A DNA stretch of 64,000 bases. Origin: Kitasatospora sp. MAP5-34. GTDB taxonomy: Bacteria; Actinomycetota; Actinomycetes; Streptomycetales; Streptomycetaceae. The translations under genes were made by a program, and so were the position numbers. Under the pieces are notes generated by a model, which searched no databases, was not told where the DNA came from, and saw only the letters and a list, made by a program, of their open reading frames with translations. This document shows, piece by piece, positions 16,155 through 24,992 of the stretch (position 1 is its first letter; each line of letters begins with the position of its first letter). The DNA is taken from NCBI RefSeq assembly GCF_029894335.1, contig NZ_JARXZC010000041.1:1-64000 (forward strand), written 5' to 3'.

Positions 16155-17362
16155 CCTCGGGCCCCATCATCAGCACCGACACCGGCAGTCCCGACAGCGG
16201 CATTCGCGACACCGGCAGCACTGGAATCAGAACCGACCGGACGCCCGTGGCGGCCCGGCGGCCTCAGGAAGAGGGAACGTACGTGGAGCCTCGCAGCGGT
16301 AATGCCTCGGCTGTCAAGGACGCCGCTTCGGTGCCCGAGCTGCTGGCTCGCGGCCGGACGCTCTGCACCCCGCCGCTGCGTGCGGCGGTGGCCCGGCTGG
16401 CGGCGCCGATGGACACCGTGGCCGCTTACCACTTCGGCTGGATCGACCGTGACGGCACGCCGGCCGCGGGGGACAGCGGCAAGGCCGTCCGTCCGGCGCT
16501 CGCGCTGCTCTCCGCCCAGGCCGTCGGGGCCCCGGCCGAGGCCGGTGTGCCGGGCGGGGTCTCCGTTGAACTGGTGCACAACTTCTCCCTGCTCCATGAT
16601 GATCTGATGGACGGCGACGAGACTCGGCGGCACCGGGCGACGGCCTGGACGGTCTTCGGCCCGGCCCAGGCGATCCTGGTCGGCGACGCGCTGGCCACCC
16701 TGGGCACCGAGGTGCTGCTCGACGCGGCCGTCACCGGTGGAGCCAGCGCGGCGGACGCCGCCCGCGCCGTCCGGCTGATCACCACCGCCACCCGTAAGCT
16801 GATCGACGGGCAGGCCATGGACGTCGCCTTCGAGCAGCGCGACACGGTGACGGTCGCGGAGTGCCTGGAGATGGAGGGCGGCAAGACCGGCGCCCTGCTC
16901 GCCGCCGCCGCCGCGATCGGCGCGGTGCTGGCCGGTGCCGACGACCGTACCTCCGACGCCTTGCAGCGTTACGGGCACCACCTCGGGTTGGCCTTCCAGG
17001 CCGTCGACGACCTGCTCGGCATCTGGGGCGCCACCGAGGTGACGGGCAAGCCGCACTGGGGCGACCTGCGCCAGCGCAAGAAGTCGCTGCCGGTGTGCGC
17101 CGCGCTGGCCGAGGGTGGCGCCGCCTCCCGCCGGCTGGCCGAGCAGCTGGCCGACCCGGTGGGCCGGGGCGAGGAGAGCGAGCCGGTGCTCGCCGCCCGC
17201 GCGGCCCTGATCGAGCAGGCCGGCGGCCGGTCCTGGACCCAGGACGAGGCCCGCCGTCAGCACAAGACCGCCCTCGCCGCCCTGGACGAGGTGCCGATGG
17301 CCGACGACGTGCGCGAGCACTTCGTCGCACTCGCCGAATTCGTGGTGGTACGAGAGAGGTGA
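16151..17362 (+). CDS. Polyprenyl (farnesyl/geranylgeranyl-type) diphosphate synthase
   Basis: A trans-isoprenyl diphosphate synthase that most likely makes the farnesyl diphosphate used by HpnD. The first Asp-rich motif is LLHDDLMDGDETRRHR. The second is AVDDLLGIWG, with Gly instead of the last Asp, as in many actinobacterial homologues. KPHWGDLRQRKKS is the late basic region. The frame from ATG 16151, overlapping hpnE (ATGA), gives 403 residues with a Ser/Thr-rich, poorly conserved first 44. GTG 16283 has a strong GAGGGA six bases upstream and would give 359 residues, nearer family length. Chain length cannot be fixed by eye. Confidence 0.85.
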   Translation: MTSGPIISTDTGSPDSGIRDTGSTGIRTDRTPVAARRPQEEGTYVEPRSGNASAVKDAASVPELLARGRTLCTPPLRAAVARLAAPMDTVAAYHFGWIDRDGTPAAGDSGKAVRPALALLSAQAVGAPAEAGVPGGVSVELVHNFSLLHDDLMDGDETRRHRATAWTVFGPAQAILVGDALATLGTEVLLDAAVTGGASAADAARAVRLITTATRKLIDGQAMDVAFEQRDTVTVAECLEMEGGKTGALLAAAAAIGAVLAGADDRTSDALQRYGHHLGLAFQAVDDLLGIWGATEVTGKPHWGDLRQRKKSLPVCAALAEGGAASRRLAEQLADPVGRGEESEPVLAARAALIEQAGGRSWTQDEARRQHKTALAALDEVPMADDVREHFVALAEFVVVRER

Positions 17363-17369
17363 CGTCAAG

Positions 17370-19415
17370 TTGACAGCAACCGCGGACGGCCGGCTCGACC
17401 CTGAGTACGATTCCGAGCCGGTCGCGGTGGACGCCCGCTCGCCGTTCGGGTCACGGCGGTGGGAGCCTGACGGACCAGCCGGACCAATGGCGGTACGACA
17501 ATCTGACGAAACCCTGTCCAGTGCGGCCGCAGTCGCCGAGACGCTGGACCGGGCCACCGCCCATCTGCTGTCGCTGCAACACCCCGACGGCTGGTGGAAG
17601 GGTGACCTGGAGACCAACGTCACGATGGACGCCGAGGACCTTTTACTGCGTCAGTTCCTCGGTATCAGGACGGCGGAGCAGACGGCGGCCACCGCCGCCT
17701 GGATCCGCTCGCAGCAGCGCGAGGACGGCACCTGGTCCACATTTCACGACGGCCCGCCCGAACTCTCCACCACCGTCGAGGCGTACGTCGCGCTCAGACT
17801 CGCCGGTGACGACCCGCAGGACCCGCACATGCGGGCCGCGTCCGCCTTCGTCCGCGCCGGGGGCGGTATCGCCGCCGCGCGCGTCTTCACCCGGATCTGG
17901 CTGGCCCTGTTCGGCTGGTGGCCCTGGGACCGGCTGCCGGAGATGCCGCCGGAGATCATGTTCCTGCCCAAGTGGCTGCCGCTGAACATCTACGCGTTCG
18001 GCTGCTGGGCCAGGCAGACCATCGTACCGCTCACCGTGGTGTCCGCTCACCGCCCGGTCCGCCCGGCCCCCTTCACCCTCACCGAGCTGCACACCGACCC
18101 CGCAGACCCGTACCCACAGCGCCCACTCGCCGCCCCGACCAGCTGGGACGGCCTGTTCGAGCGGCTGGACCGGGTACTGCACGTCTACCGCCGGTACGCC
18201 GCCCGGCCGCTGCGCCGCGCGGCGCTCGCCAAGGCCGGCCGGTGGATCATCGAACGGCAGGAGGCGGACGGCTGCTGGGGCGGCATCCAGCCGCCCGCCG
18301 TCTACTCGCTGATCGCCCTTCAGCTGCTCGGCTACGACCTCGATCACCCGGTGATGAAGGCCGGGCTGGCCTCCTTCGACCGCTTCACCGTGCACACCGA
18401 GGACGGCGGCCGCTGGATGGAGGCCTGCCAGTCCCCGGTCTGGGATACCTGCCTCGCCGCCATCGCGCTGCGCGACGCCGGACTGCCCGCCGACCACCCC
18501 GGGTTGCTCGCCGCCGTCGACTGGATGCTCGACGAGGAGATCACCACCACCGGCGACTGGGCCGTCCAGCGCCCGCGCCTCGCGCCCGGCGGCTGGGCCT
18601 TCGAGTTCGAGAACGACAATTACCCCGACATCGACGACACCGCCGAAGTGGTGCTCGCCCTGCGCCGCGTCACCCATCCGGAGCAGCCCCGGGTCGACGG
18701 CGCCGTCCGGCGGGCGGTCGAGTGGAGCCTCGGCATGCAGTCGAAGAACGGCGCCTGGGCCGCCTTCGACGTCGACAACACCAGCACCCTGCCCAACAAG
18801 CTGCCGTTCTGCGACTTCGGCGAGGTGGTGGACCCGCCCTCGGCGGACGTCACCGCGCACGTGGTCGAGATGCTCGCCGAGGTCGGCCGGGCCGACGACC
18901 CCCGCACCAGGCGCGGGGTGGACTGGCTGCTGGCGAACCAGGAGGCCGACGGCTCCTGGTTCGGCCGCTGGGGCACCAACTACATCTACGGCACCGGCTC
19001 CGTCCTCCCCGCACTGGTCGCGGTCGGCATGTCCCCGGCGCACCCGGCGATCCGGCGGGCCGTCAGCTGGTTGGAGGACCGGCAGAACCCGGACGGCGGC
19101 TGGGGCGAGGACATGCGCTCGTACGAGGACCCGGCCCAGTGGTCCGGGCGCGGCGAGTCCACCGCCTCGCAGACCGCCTGGGCGCTGATGGCGCTGCTCG
19201 CGGCGGGTGAGGGGCGCAGTGAGGCCGTGGAGCGCGGCGTGCGGTGGCTGGTCGCCACCCAGCTGCCCGAGGGCACCTGGGACGAGCCGCAGTTCACCGG
19301 GACGGGGTTCCCGTGGGACTTCTCCATCAACTACCACCTCTACCGGTTGGTCTTCCCGGTCACCGCGCTCGGGCGGTACCTGCACGGCACGCCGCTGGGC
19401 GGGGGCGTGCGATGA
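17370..19415 (+). CDS. shc: Squalene-hopene cyclase
   Basis: The 681-residue class II triterpene cyclase turns squalene into hopene/hopanol at the membrane. The catalytic acid motif is YPDIDDTAEVVL (DxDDTA). Several QW-type repeats are visible: DGWWKGDLETN, DGCWGGIQ, GAWAAFDVDN, DGSWFGRWGTNYIYGTG and DGGWGEDM. The start is TTG 17370 after GAGAGAGG; ATG 17487 is possible but would leave a short N-terminus. Codon 92 is TTA (17643-17645), a very rare codon in streptomycetes. hpnG begins in its stop codon. Length and motifs agree with SHC (hpnF). Confidence 0.95.
   Translation: MTATADGRLDPEYDSEPVAVDARSPFGSRRWEPDGPAGPMAVRQSDETLSSAAAVAETLDRATAHLLSLQHPDGWWKGDLETNVTMDAEDLLLRQFLGIRTAEQTAATAAWIRSQQREDGTWSTFHDGPPELSTTVEAYVALRLAGDDPQDPHMRAASAFVRAGGGIAAARVFTRIWLALFGWWPWDRLPEMPPEIMFLPKWLPLNIYAFGCWARQTIVPLTVVSAHRPVRPAPFTLTELHTDPADPYPQRPLAAPTSWDGLFERLDRVLHVYRRYAARPLRRAALAKAGRWIIERQEADGCWGGIQPPAVYSLIALQLLGYDLDHPVMKAGLASFDRFTVHTEDGGRWMEACQSPVWDTCLAAIALRDAGLPADHPGLLAAVDWMLDEEITTTGDWAVQRPRLAPGGWAFEFENDNYPDIDDTAEVVLALRRVTHPEQPRVDGAVRRAVEWSLGMQSKNGAWAAFDVDNTSTLPNKLPFCDFGEVVDPPSADVTAHVVEMLAEVGRADDPRTRRGVDWLLANQEADGSWFGRWGTNYIYGTGSVLPALVAVGMSPAHPAIRRAVSWLEDRQNPDGGWGEDMRSYEDPAQWSGRGESTASQTAWALMALLAAGEGRSEAVERGVRWLVATQLPEGTWDEPQFTGTGFPWDFSINYHLYRLVFPVTALGRYLHGTPLGGGVR
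17643..17645 (+). promoter_or_regulatory. TTA (bldA-dependent) leucine codon in shc
   Basis: The codon falls in frame at residue 92 (MDAEDLLLRQF region: CTT TTA CTG). In Streptomyces TTA is read only by the bldA tRNA, which accumulates late in growth. It is the only in-frame TTA I noticed among the genes of this window. Confidence 0.75.
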
Positions 19416-20101
19416 GCCCTGCTCCGCTGCTGGTGGTCTGCGCGCTCGGTCCCGAGGTCTGGGCGCTGCGCGGCGGGGACTGGACGGGCGCCGTGGGCGG
19501 CTCGCCGGTGCTCGCCCGGACGGGCATGGGACGCGCCCGGGCCCGGCGCAGCGTGGCGAACCTGCTGGCCAGGGACGGGTACGGCGCGCTGGTGGTGGCC
19601 GGCTTCGGCGCCGCAGTCGGCCCCGGGGTGCGGCCGGGAGACGTCATCGTGGCGGACGCGGTACGCGACGGCGAGGGCGGCCACCACCCGCTCGACTCCG
19701 CCGCCCCGCTCGCCGATGCGCTGCGGGCGTGCGGCCTGACCACCCGCCTCGGCCTGCACCACACCGCCGACCACGTGGTACGCGGCTTCGAACGCCGTGC
19801 CCTGTACGCCCAGGGCGCGCTGGCCGTGGACATGGAGGCCGCCGCCGTCCTCGCCGCCCGGGCCGAACTCCGCCCCGCCCTCCCCACCGCCGTCCTGCGG
19901 GTGGTGGTCGACACCCCCGAGCGCGAGCTGCTGCGCCCGGGCACCCTCCCGGCCGGCCTGCACGCCTGGCGGGCCCTGCGCGCCGCCGTCCCGGCGCTGG
20001 TCGCCTGGCACCGGCACGCGGTGTCCGTCCCCTCCGTCACCCCTTTCACCGCTTCTGCGCCCGAACCCCAGCCCTCGACGCTCCCTCAGGAGGCGAGCTA
20101 G
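19412..20101 (+). CDS. hpnG: Hopanoid-associated nucleosidase/phosphorylase HpnG
   Basis: The 229-residue protein has the fold of 5'-methylthioadenosine/nucleoside phosphorylases: VVCALGPEVWALR at the start, VVAGFGAAVGPGVRPGDVIVA, and the catalytic region ALAVDMEAAAVLAA. HpnG removes adenine from adenosylhopane to give (phospho)ribosylhopane, the second step of side-chain building. It overlaps shc by four bases (ATGA) and lies two bases before hpnH. The C-terminal 25 residues are Ser/Pro-rich and not conserved. Confidence 0.88.
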   Translation: MSPAPLLVVCALGPEVWALRGGDWTGAVGGSPVLARTGMGRARARRSVANLLARDGYGALVVAGFGAAVGPGVRPGDVIVADAVRDGEGGHHPLDSAAPLADALRACGLTTRLGLHHTADHVVRGFERRALYAQGALAVDMEAAAVLAARAELRPALPTAVLRVVVDTPERELLRPGTLPAGLHAWRALRAAVPALVAWHRHAVSVPSVTPFTASAPEPQPSTLPQEAS

Positions 20102-20103
20102 TC

Positions 20104-21117
20104 ATGGCCATGCCGCTGCGCCAGACCGTACGCGTCAGCACGTATCTCATGCAGCAGAAGCTCAAGCGCCGGGAGAAGTTCCCGCTGATCGTCGAGCTGG
20201 AGCCACTGTTCGCCTGCAACCTCGCCTGTGAGGGCTGTGGCAAGATCCAGCACCCGGCGGGGGTGCTGAAGCAGCGGATGCCGGTCGCCCAGGCGGTCGG
20301 CGCGGTGCTTGAGTCCGGTGCGCCGATGGTCTCGATCGCCGGTGGCGAGCCGCTGATGCACCCGCAGATCGACGAGATCGTCCGCCAGCTGGTCGCCCGC
20401 CGCAAGTACGTCTTCCTCTGCACCAACGCGCTGCTGATGCGCAAGAAGCTGGACAAGTTCACGCCCTCGCCCTACTTCACCTTCACCGTGCACATCGACG
20501 GGCTGCGCGAGCGGCACGACGAGTCGGTGGCCAAGGAGGGCACCTTCGACGAGGCGGTGGCGGCGATCAAGGAGGCCAAGCGGCGCGGCTTCCGGGTCAC
20601 CACCAACAGCACCTTCTTCAACACCGACACCCCGCAGACCATCATCGAGGTGCTCGACTACCTCAACGACGAGCTGCAGGTCGACGAGATGATGATCTCC
20701 CCGGCCTACGCGTACGAGAAGGCACCCGACCAGGAGCACTTCCTCGGCGTGGAGCAGACCAGGGAGCTCTTCAGGAAAGCTTTCTCCGGCGGCAACCGGA
20801 GCCGCTGGCGCCTCAACCACAGCCCGCTCTTCCTGGACTTCCTGGAGGGCAAGGTCGACTTCGAGTGCACCGCCTGGGGCATCCCCAACTACTCGCTGTT
20901 CGGCTGGCAGCGGCCCTGCTACCTGATGGCCGACGGCTACGTCCCCACCTACCGCGAGCTGATCGAGAAGACCGACTGGGCCAAGTACGGCCGTGGCAAG
21001 GACCCGCGCTGCGAGAACTGCATGGCGCACTGCGGCTACGAGCCCACCGCCGTCCTCGCCACCATGAGCTCGCTCAAGGAGACCATCCGCGCGGCCCGCG
21101 AGACCCTCGGCGGCTGA
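20104..21117 (+). CDS. hpnH: Adenosylhopane synthase HpnH (radical SAM)
   Basis: The 337-residue radical SAM enzyme joins the 5'-deoxyadenosyl group to diploptene. The cluster motif is CNLACEGC (CX3CX2C), followed by SIAGGEPLMHP (GGE motif). A C-terminal Cys cluster (CENCMAHC) resembles the HpnH SPASM-like end. Length and the start MAMPLRQTVRVSTYL match the family. ATG 20104 follows AGGAGG. A GC-rich hairpin in the next 100 bases probably ends most transcripts of the hpnC-H operon. Confidence 0.95.
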   Translation: MAMPLRQTVRVSTYLMQQKLKRREKFPLIVELEPLFACNLACEGCGKIQHPAGVLKQRMPVAQAVGAVLESGAPMVSIAGGEPLMHPQIDEIVRQLVARRKYVFLCTNALLMRKKLDKFTPSPYFTFTVHIDGLRERHDESVAKEGTFDEAVAAIKEAKRRGFRVTTNSTFFNTDTPQTIIEVLDYLNDELQVDEMMISPAYAYEKAPDQEHFLGVEQTRELFRKAFSGGNRSRWRLNHSPLFLDFLEGKVDFECTAWGIPNYSLFGWQRPCYLMADGYVPTYRELIEKTDWAKYGRGKDPRCENCMAHCGYEPTAVLATMSSLKETIRAARETLGG

Positions 21118-21126
21118 GCAGTTTTT

Positions 21127-21214
21127 CAGGGGCGCGGGGCTCTGCTTAATCAACCGCGTGCGCTGCCAACCACGCACCTTCGTCGTGCCCTGGTCGTACC
21201 GCTCCCCGCGCCCC
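21127..21214 (+). terminator. GC-rich hairpin, copy of a dispersed repeat, after hpnH
   Basis: GGGGCGCGGGG (21129-21139) pairs with CCCCGCGCCCC (21204-21214) around a 64-base loop. The left arm and the next 20 bases are nearly identical (33 of 35) to 40629-40663. It follows a TTTTT run and the hpnH stop by 11 bases. A termination or mRNA-stability role is likely. Confidence 0.5.
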
Positions 21215-21305
21215 CGGGGGTCCTGCAAAACAGGCGCGCGGCCCCCCGCGGCCGCAGGCTGAGTACAGACAGTCATCGCTGTGAACCGAGCCGCGAGGTG
21301 AAGCC

Positions 21306-23216
21306 ATGTCACTCCTGCCCACCATCAAGGGGCCCGCCGATCTCAGAAGCATCGCCACGGTGGACCTGCCCCTGCTGGCCGAGGAGATCCGCGACTTCCT
21401 GATCGACGCCGTCACGCGGACCGGCGGACACCTCGGGCCCAACCTGGGCGTCGTCGAGCTGACCATCGCGCTGCACCGGGTCTTCGACTCCCCGACCGAC
21501 CGCATCCTCTGGGACACCGGCCACCAGGCCTACGTGCACAAGCTGCTCACCGGCCGTCAGGACTTCTCCCGGCTGCGCGCCAAGGACGGCCTCTCCGGGT
21601 ACCCGTCCCGGGCCGAGTCCGAGCACGACCTGATCGAGAACTCGCACGCCTCCACCGCCCTCGGCTACGCGGACGGCCTCGCCAAGGCGCACCAGCTGCT
21701 CGGCCAGACCGGCCGCCGGACGGTCGCCGTGATCGGCGACGGCGCGCTCACCGGCGGCCTCGCCTGGGAGGCGCTCAACAACATCGCCGAGGCCACCACC
21801 CGCCCGCTGGTGATCGTCGTCAACGACAACGAGCGTTCGTACGCCCGTACCATCGGCGGCCTGGCCCACCACCTGGCCACCCTGCGCACCACCCAGGGGT
21901 ACGAGCGCTTCCTCGCGCTCGGCAAGGGCGCGCTGCAGCGCACCCCGCTGGTCGGCCAGCCGATCTTCGACGCGCTGCACGGCGCGAAGAAGGGGTTCAA
22001 GGACGCCTTCACCCCGCAGGGCCTGTTCGAGGACCTCGGGCTCAAGTACCTCGGCCCGATCGACGGGCACGACATCGGCGCCGTCGAGCAGGCGCTCCGC
22101 CAGGCCCGTAACTACGGCGGCCCGGTCATCGTGCACTGCCTCACCGTGAAGGGCCGTGGCTACCGGCCCGCCGAGCAGGACGAGGCTGACCGCTTCCACG
22201 CCGTGAACGCGATGGACCCGTACACCTGCCTGCCCGTCTCGCCCTCCGCCGGCGTCTCCTGGACCTCGGTCTTCGGCAGCGAACTGGTCGCGTTGGGCGC
22301 CGAGCGCCCTGACCTGGTGGCGATCACCGCCGCGATGCTGCAGCCCGTCGGGCTGGCGAAGTTCGCCCAGGAGTACCCCGACCGGACTTTCGACGTAGGC
22401 ATCGCCGAGCAGCACGCGGTCGCCAGCGCCGCCGGTCTCGCCACCGGCGGGCTGCACCCGGTGGTCGCGGTCTACGCCACCTTCCTGAACCGGGCCTTCG
22501 ACCAGGTGCTGATGGACGTCGCCCTGCACCGCCTCGGCGTGACCTTCGTGCTGGACCGCGCCGGGATCACCGGGAACGACGGCGCCTCGCACAACGGCAT
22601 GTGGGACATGTCGATGCTGCAGCTCGTCCCCGGCCTGCGGCTCGCCGCCCCGCGTGACGCCGACCAGCTCCGCGCCCAGCTGCGCGAGGCCGTCGGGGTC
22701 TGCGACGCGCCGACCGTGCTGCGCTTCCCCAAGGGCGAGCTCGGCCCGGCCGTCCCCGCGCTGGAGCGGATCGGCGGCGTCGACGTGCTGCAGCGCACCG
22801 GGCCCGAGCCGGAGATCCTGCTGGTCGCCGTCGGCGCGATGGCCCCCGCCTGCCTGGACGCCGCCGCGCTGCTGCTCGCCGAGGGGTTCACGGCCACGGT
22901 GGTCGACCCGCGCTGGGTCAAGCCGGTGGACCCGGCGCTGGTCGGGCTGGCCGCCGGTCACCGGCTGGTCGTCACGGTCGAGGACAACGGCCGGGTCGGC
23001 GGAGTCGGCGCGGCGATCGCCCAGGCCATGCGGGACGCGGACGTCGAGGTCCCGCTGCGCGATCTGGGCATTCCGCAGGAGTTCCTCGCCCACGCCTCGC
23101 GCGGGGAGATCCTGGAGGAGATCGGCCTCACCGGCACCGGGGTGGCCGCCCAGACCGCCGTCTTCGCCAAGCAACTCCTACCGATCCGAGGAGCGGACCC
23201 GCGCCATGCCGGCTGA
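21306..23216 (+). CDS. dxs: 1-deoxy-D-xylulose-5-phosphate synthase
   Basis: The 636-residue thiamine diphosphate enzyme starts the MEP pathway from pyruvate and glyceraldehyde-3-phosphate. WDTGHQAYVHKLLTGR, the ThDP motif GDGALTGGLAWEALNN, DGHD and the transketolase-type DVGIAEQHAVASAAGLA are all intact. Being inside the hopanoid operon it probably boosts C5 supply for hopanoids and is likely a second copy beside a housekeeping dxs elsewhere. It overlaps hpnO by 11 bases. Start ATG 21306 has AGGTGA upstream. Confidence 0.95.
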   Translation: MSLLPTIKGPADLRSIATVDLPLLAEEIRDFLIDAVTRTGGHLGPNLGVVELTIALHRVFDSPTDRILWDTGHQAYVHKLLTGRQDFSRLRAKDGLSGYPSRAESEHDLIENSHASTALGYADGLAKAHQLLGQTGRRTVAVIGDGALTGGLAWEALNNIAEATTRPLVIVVNDNERSYARTIGGLAHHLATLRTTQGYERFLALGKGALQRTPLVGQPIFDALHGAKKGFKDAFTPQGLFEDLGLKYLGPIDGHDIGAVEQALRQARNYGGPVIVHCLTVKGRGYRPAEQDEADRFHAVNAMDPYTCLPVSPSAGVSWTSVFGSELVALGAERPDLVAITAAMLQPVGLAKFAQEYPDRTFDVGIAEQHAVASAAGLATGGLHPVVAVYATFLNRAFDQVLMDVALHRLGVTFVLDRAGITGNDGASHNGMWDMSMLQLVPGLRLAAPRDADQLRAQLREAVGVCDAPTVLRFPKGELGPAVPALERIGGVDVLQRTGPEPEILLVAVGAMAPACLDAAALLLAEGFTATVVDPRWVKPVDPALVGLAAGHRLVVTVEDNGRVGGVGAAIAQAMRDADVEVPLRDLGIPQEFLAHASRGEILEEIGLTGTGVAAQTAVFAKQLLPIRGADPRHAG

Positions 23217-24618
23217 CCCCACCGTCCCGACCGTCCACCGTCTCGACCTCGCCGCCCTGCTCGCCGAACGCGGCGCCGAACGCTACGAGTTGCACAGCAA
23301 GTACCTCAACCCGCAGCTGCCCCGGATGCTGCGCACGATCGGCTTCGACAAGTACTACGAGCGCGCCGAGGGCCCGTACTTCTACGACGCCGAGGGCCAC
23401 GAGTACCTGGACATGCTGGCCGGCTTCGGCATCTTCGCGCTCGGCCGGCACCACCCCGTCGTCCGGGACGCCGTCCAGCAGGTGATGGACCTCGACCTGC
23501 CCGACCTCACCCGCTTCGACTGCCCGACCCTGCCCGGCCTGCTCGCCGAGCAGCTGCTGTCGTTCGCGCCGGGGCTGGACCGGGTCTTCTTCGGCAACAG
23601 CGGGACGGAGGCGGTCGAGACCGCGCTCAAGTTCGCCCGCTACGCCACCGGGCGGCAGCGCGTCCTCTACTGCGACCACGCCTTCCACGGGCTCACCACC
23701 GGCTCGCTCTCGGTCAACGGCGAGAACGGCTTCCGCAAGGGCTTCGACCCGCTGCTGCCCGACACCGCCATCCCGCTCGGCGATCTGGACGCGCTCGCCC
23801 GGGAGCTGAAGAAGGGCGACGTAGCGGCGCTCATCGTGGAGCCGATCCAGGGCAAGGGCGTGCAGGCCACGCCGCCCGGCTGGCTGCTCGCGGCCCAGCA
23901 GCTGCTGCACGACCACAAGGCGCTGCTGATCTGCGACGAGGTGCAGACCGGGATCGGCCGGACCGGCGACTTCTTCGCCTACCAGCACGAGGACGGCGTC
24001 CTGCCCGACCTGGTCTGCGCGGCCAAGGCGCTCTCCGGCGGCTACGTGCCGATCGGCGCGACGCTCGGCAAGAGCTGGATCTTCGAGAAGGTGTACTCCT
24101 CGATGGACCGCGTCCTGGTGCACTCGGCGAGCTTCGGCTCCAACGCCCAGGCGATGGCGGCCGGGCTGGCGACGCTCAGGGTGATGCAGGACGAGCAGGT
24201 GGTCGAGAACGCCCGCAAGGTGGGCGACCTGTTCCGCGAACAGCTGGCCGCGCTGGTCGACCGGTACGAGCTGCTGGCGGAGGTGCGCGGGCGCGGCCTG
24301 ATGATCGGCATCGAGTTCGGGCGGCCCAGGTCGCTGAAACTGCGGACCGGGTGGGCGGCGCTGCAGACCGCGCGCAAGGGCCTGTTCGCCCAGATGGTGG
24401 TGGTACCGCTGCTCCAGCGTCACCGGATTCTCACCCAGGTCTCAGGTGACCACCTGGAGGTCATCAAGCTGATCCCGCCGCTGATCATCACCGAACGCGA
24501 GGTGGACCGTTTCATGGCCGCCTTCACCGATGTGATGGACGACGCACACAAGGGCAGCGGCCTGATGTGGGACTTCGGCCGCACGCTGGTCAAGCAGGCG
24601 GTGGCCGGGAACCGCTGA
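23206..24618 (+). CDS. hpnO: Hopanoid aminotransferase HpnO (class III, PLP)
   Basis: The 470-residue class III aminotransferase carries FFGNSGTEAVETALKFARYATG, the PLP-phosphate contact HAFHGLTTGSLS, LICDEVQTGIGRTG and the Schiff-base Lys in CAAKALSGGYVPIGA. In hopanoid clusters this enzyme aminates the ribosylhopane-derived aldehyde to aminobacteriohopanetriol. The start ATG 23206 overlaps dxs by 11 bases, so expression is coupled. As a family it resembles acetylornithine/ornithine aminotransferases; the hopanoid role rests on context. Confidence 0.9.
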   Translation: MPADPTVPTVHRLDLAALLAERGAERYELHSKYLNPQLPRMLRTIGFDKYYERAEGPYFYDAEGHEYLDMLAGFGIFALGRHHPVVRDAVQQVMDLDLPDLTRFDCPTLPGLLAEQLLSFAPGLDRVFFGNSGTEAVETALKFARYATGRQRVLYCDHAFHGLTTGSLSVNGENGFRKGFDPLLPDTAIPLGDLDALARELKKGDVAALIVEPIQGKGVQATPPGWLLAAQQLLHDHKALLICDEVQTGIGRTGDFFAYQHEDGVLPDLVCAAKALSGGYVPIGATLGKSWIFEKVYSSMDRVLVHSASFGSNAQAMAAGLATLRVMQDEQVVENARKVGDLFREQLAALVDRYELLAEVRGRGLMIGIEFGRPRSLKLRTGWAALQTARKGLFAQMVVVPLLQRHRILTQVSGDHLEVIKLIPPLIITEREVDRFMAAFTDVMDDAHKGSGLMWDFGRTLVKQAVAGNR

Positions 24619-24630
24619 GCCCGGGCGGGG

Positions 24631-24906
24631 TCAGAGTTCGGTCCGGCGGCGCCGGATCACCACGTAGAGGTCGATCAGGGCGAAGAGGGTGAGGGCGCCG
24701 CAGAGCACCGCGAACATGGTCAGGGTGCCCTGGGTCGGTACCGAGGCGGCGGACGACAGCGCCGCCCAGATCGCGAAGCCTGCGGTCAGCAGGGCGAAGA
24801 AGGGGGTGAAGGTGACGGACAGCAGGAAGCGCAGCCGCAGATCGCTGCGCGCCGTCGCCGGTTCGGTGCCGCTCCTCCAGGAGCTGGGAGTCTTCGCCGG
24901 ACGCAT
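24631..24906 (-). CDS. Small two-TM membrane protein (DUF6343-like)
   Basis: The 91-residue protein has the sequence RSGTEPATARSDLRLRFLLS near its N-terminus, then hydrophobic spans at about residues 28-50 and 60-83, and ends RRRRTEL, which suits a cytoplasmic tail. The T-EP-TARS-LR-R pattern recalls streptomycete DUF6343 proteins, recalled from memory. It is convergent with hpnO, 12 bases apart. Role unknown. Confidence 0.65.
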   Translation of the reverse strand: MRPAKTPSSWRSGTEPATARSDLRLRFLLSVTFTPFFALLTAGFAIWAALSSAASVPTQGTLTMFAVLCGALTLFALIDLYVVIRRRRTEL

Positions 24907-24992
24907 CGCCGATCACCTCCACCCGGCCGCCGCCCTGTCGGCCCGCTCTTCAGCCTACGTCCGTGTCCGGGCGGCGCCAGGGGCGCGCGGGA

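Noticed and set aside
17643..24423. Long minus-strand frames opposite shc, dxs and hpnO
   Set aside because: They are shadows of strongly supported enzymes on the plus strand.
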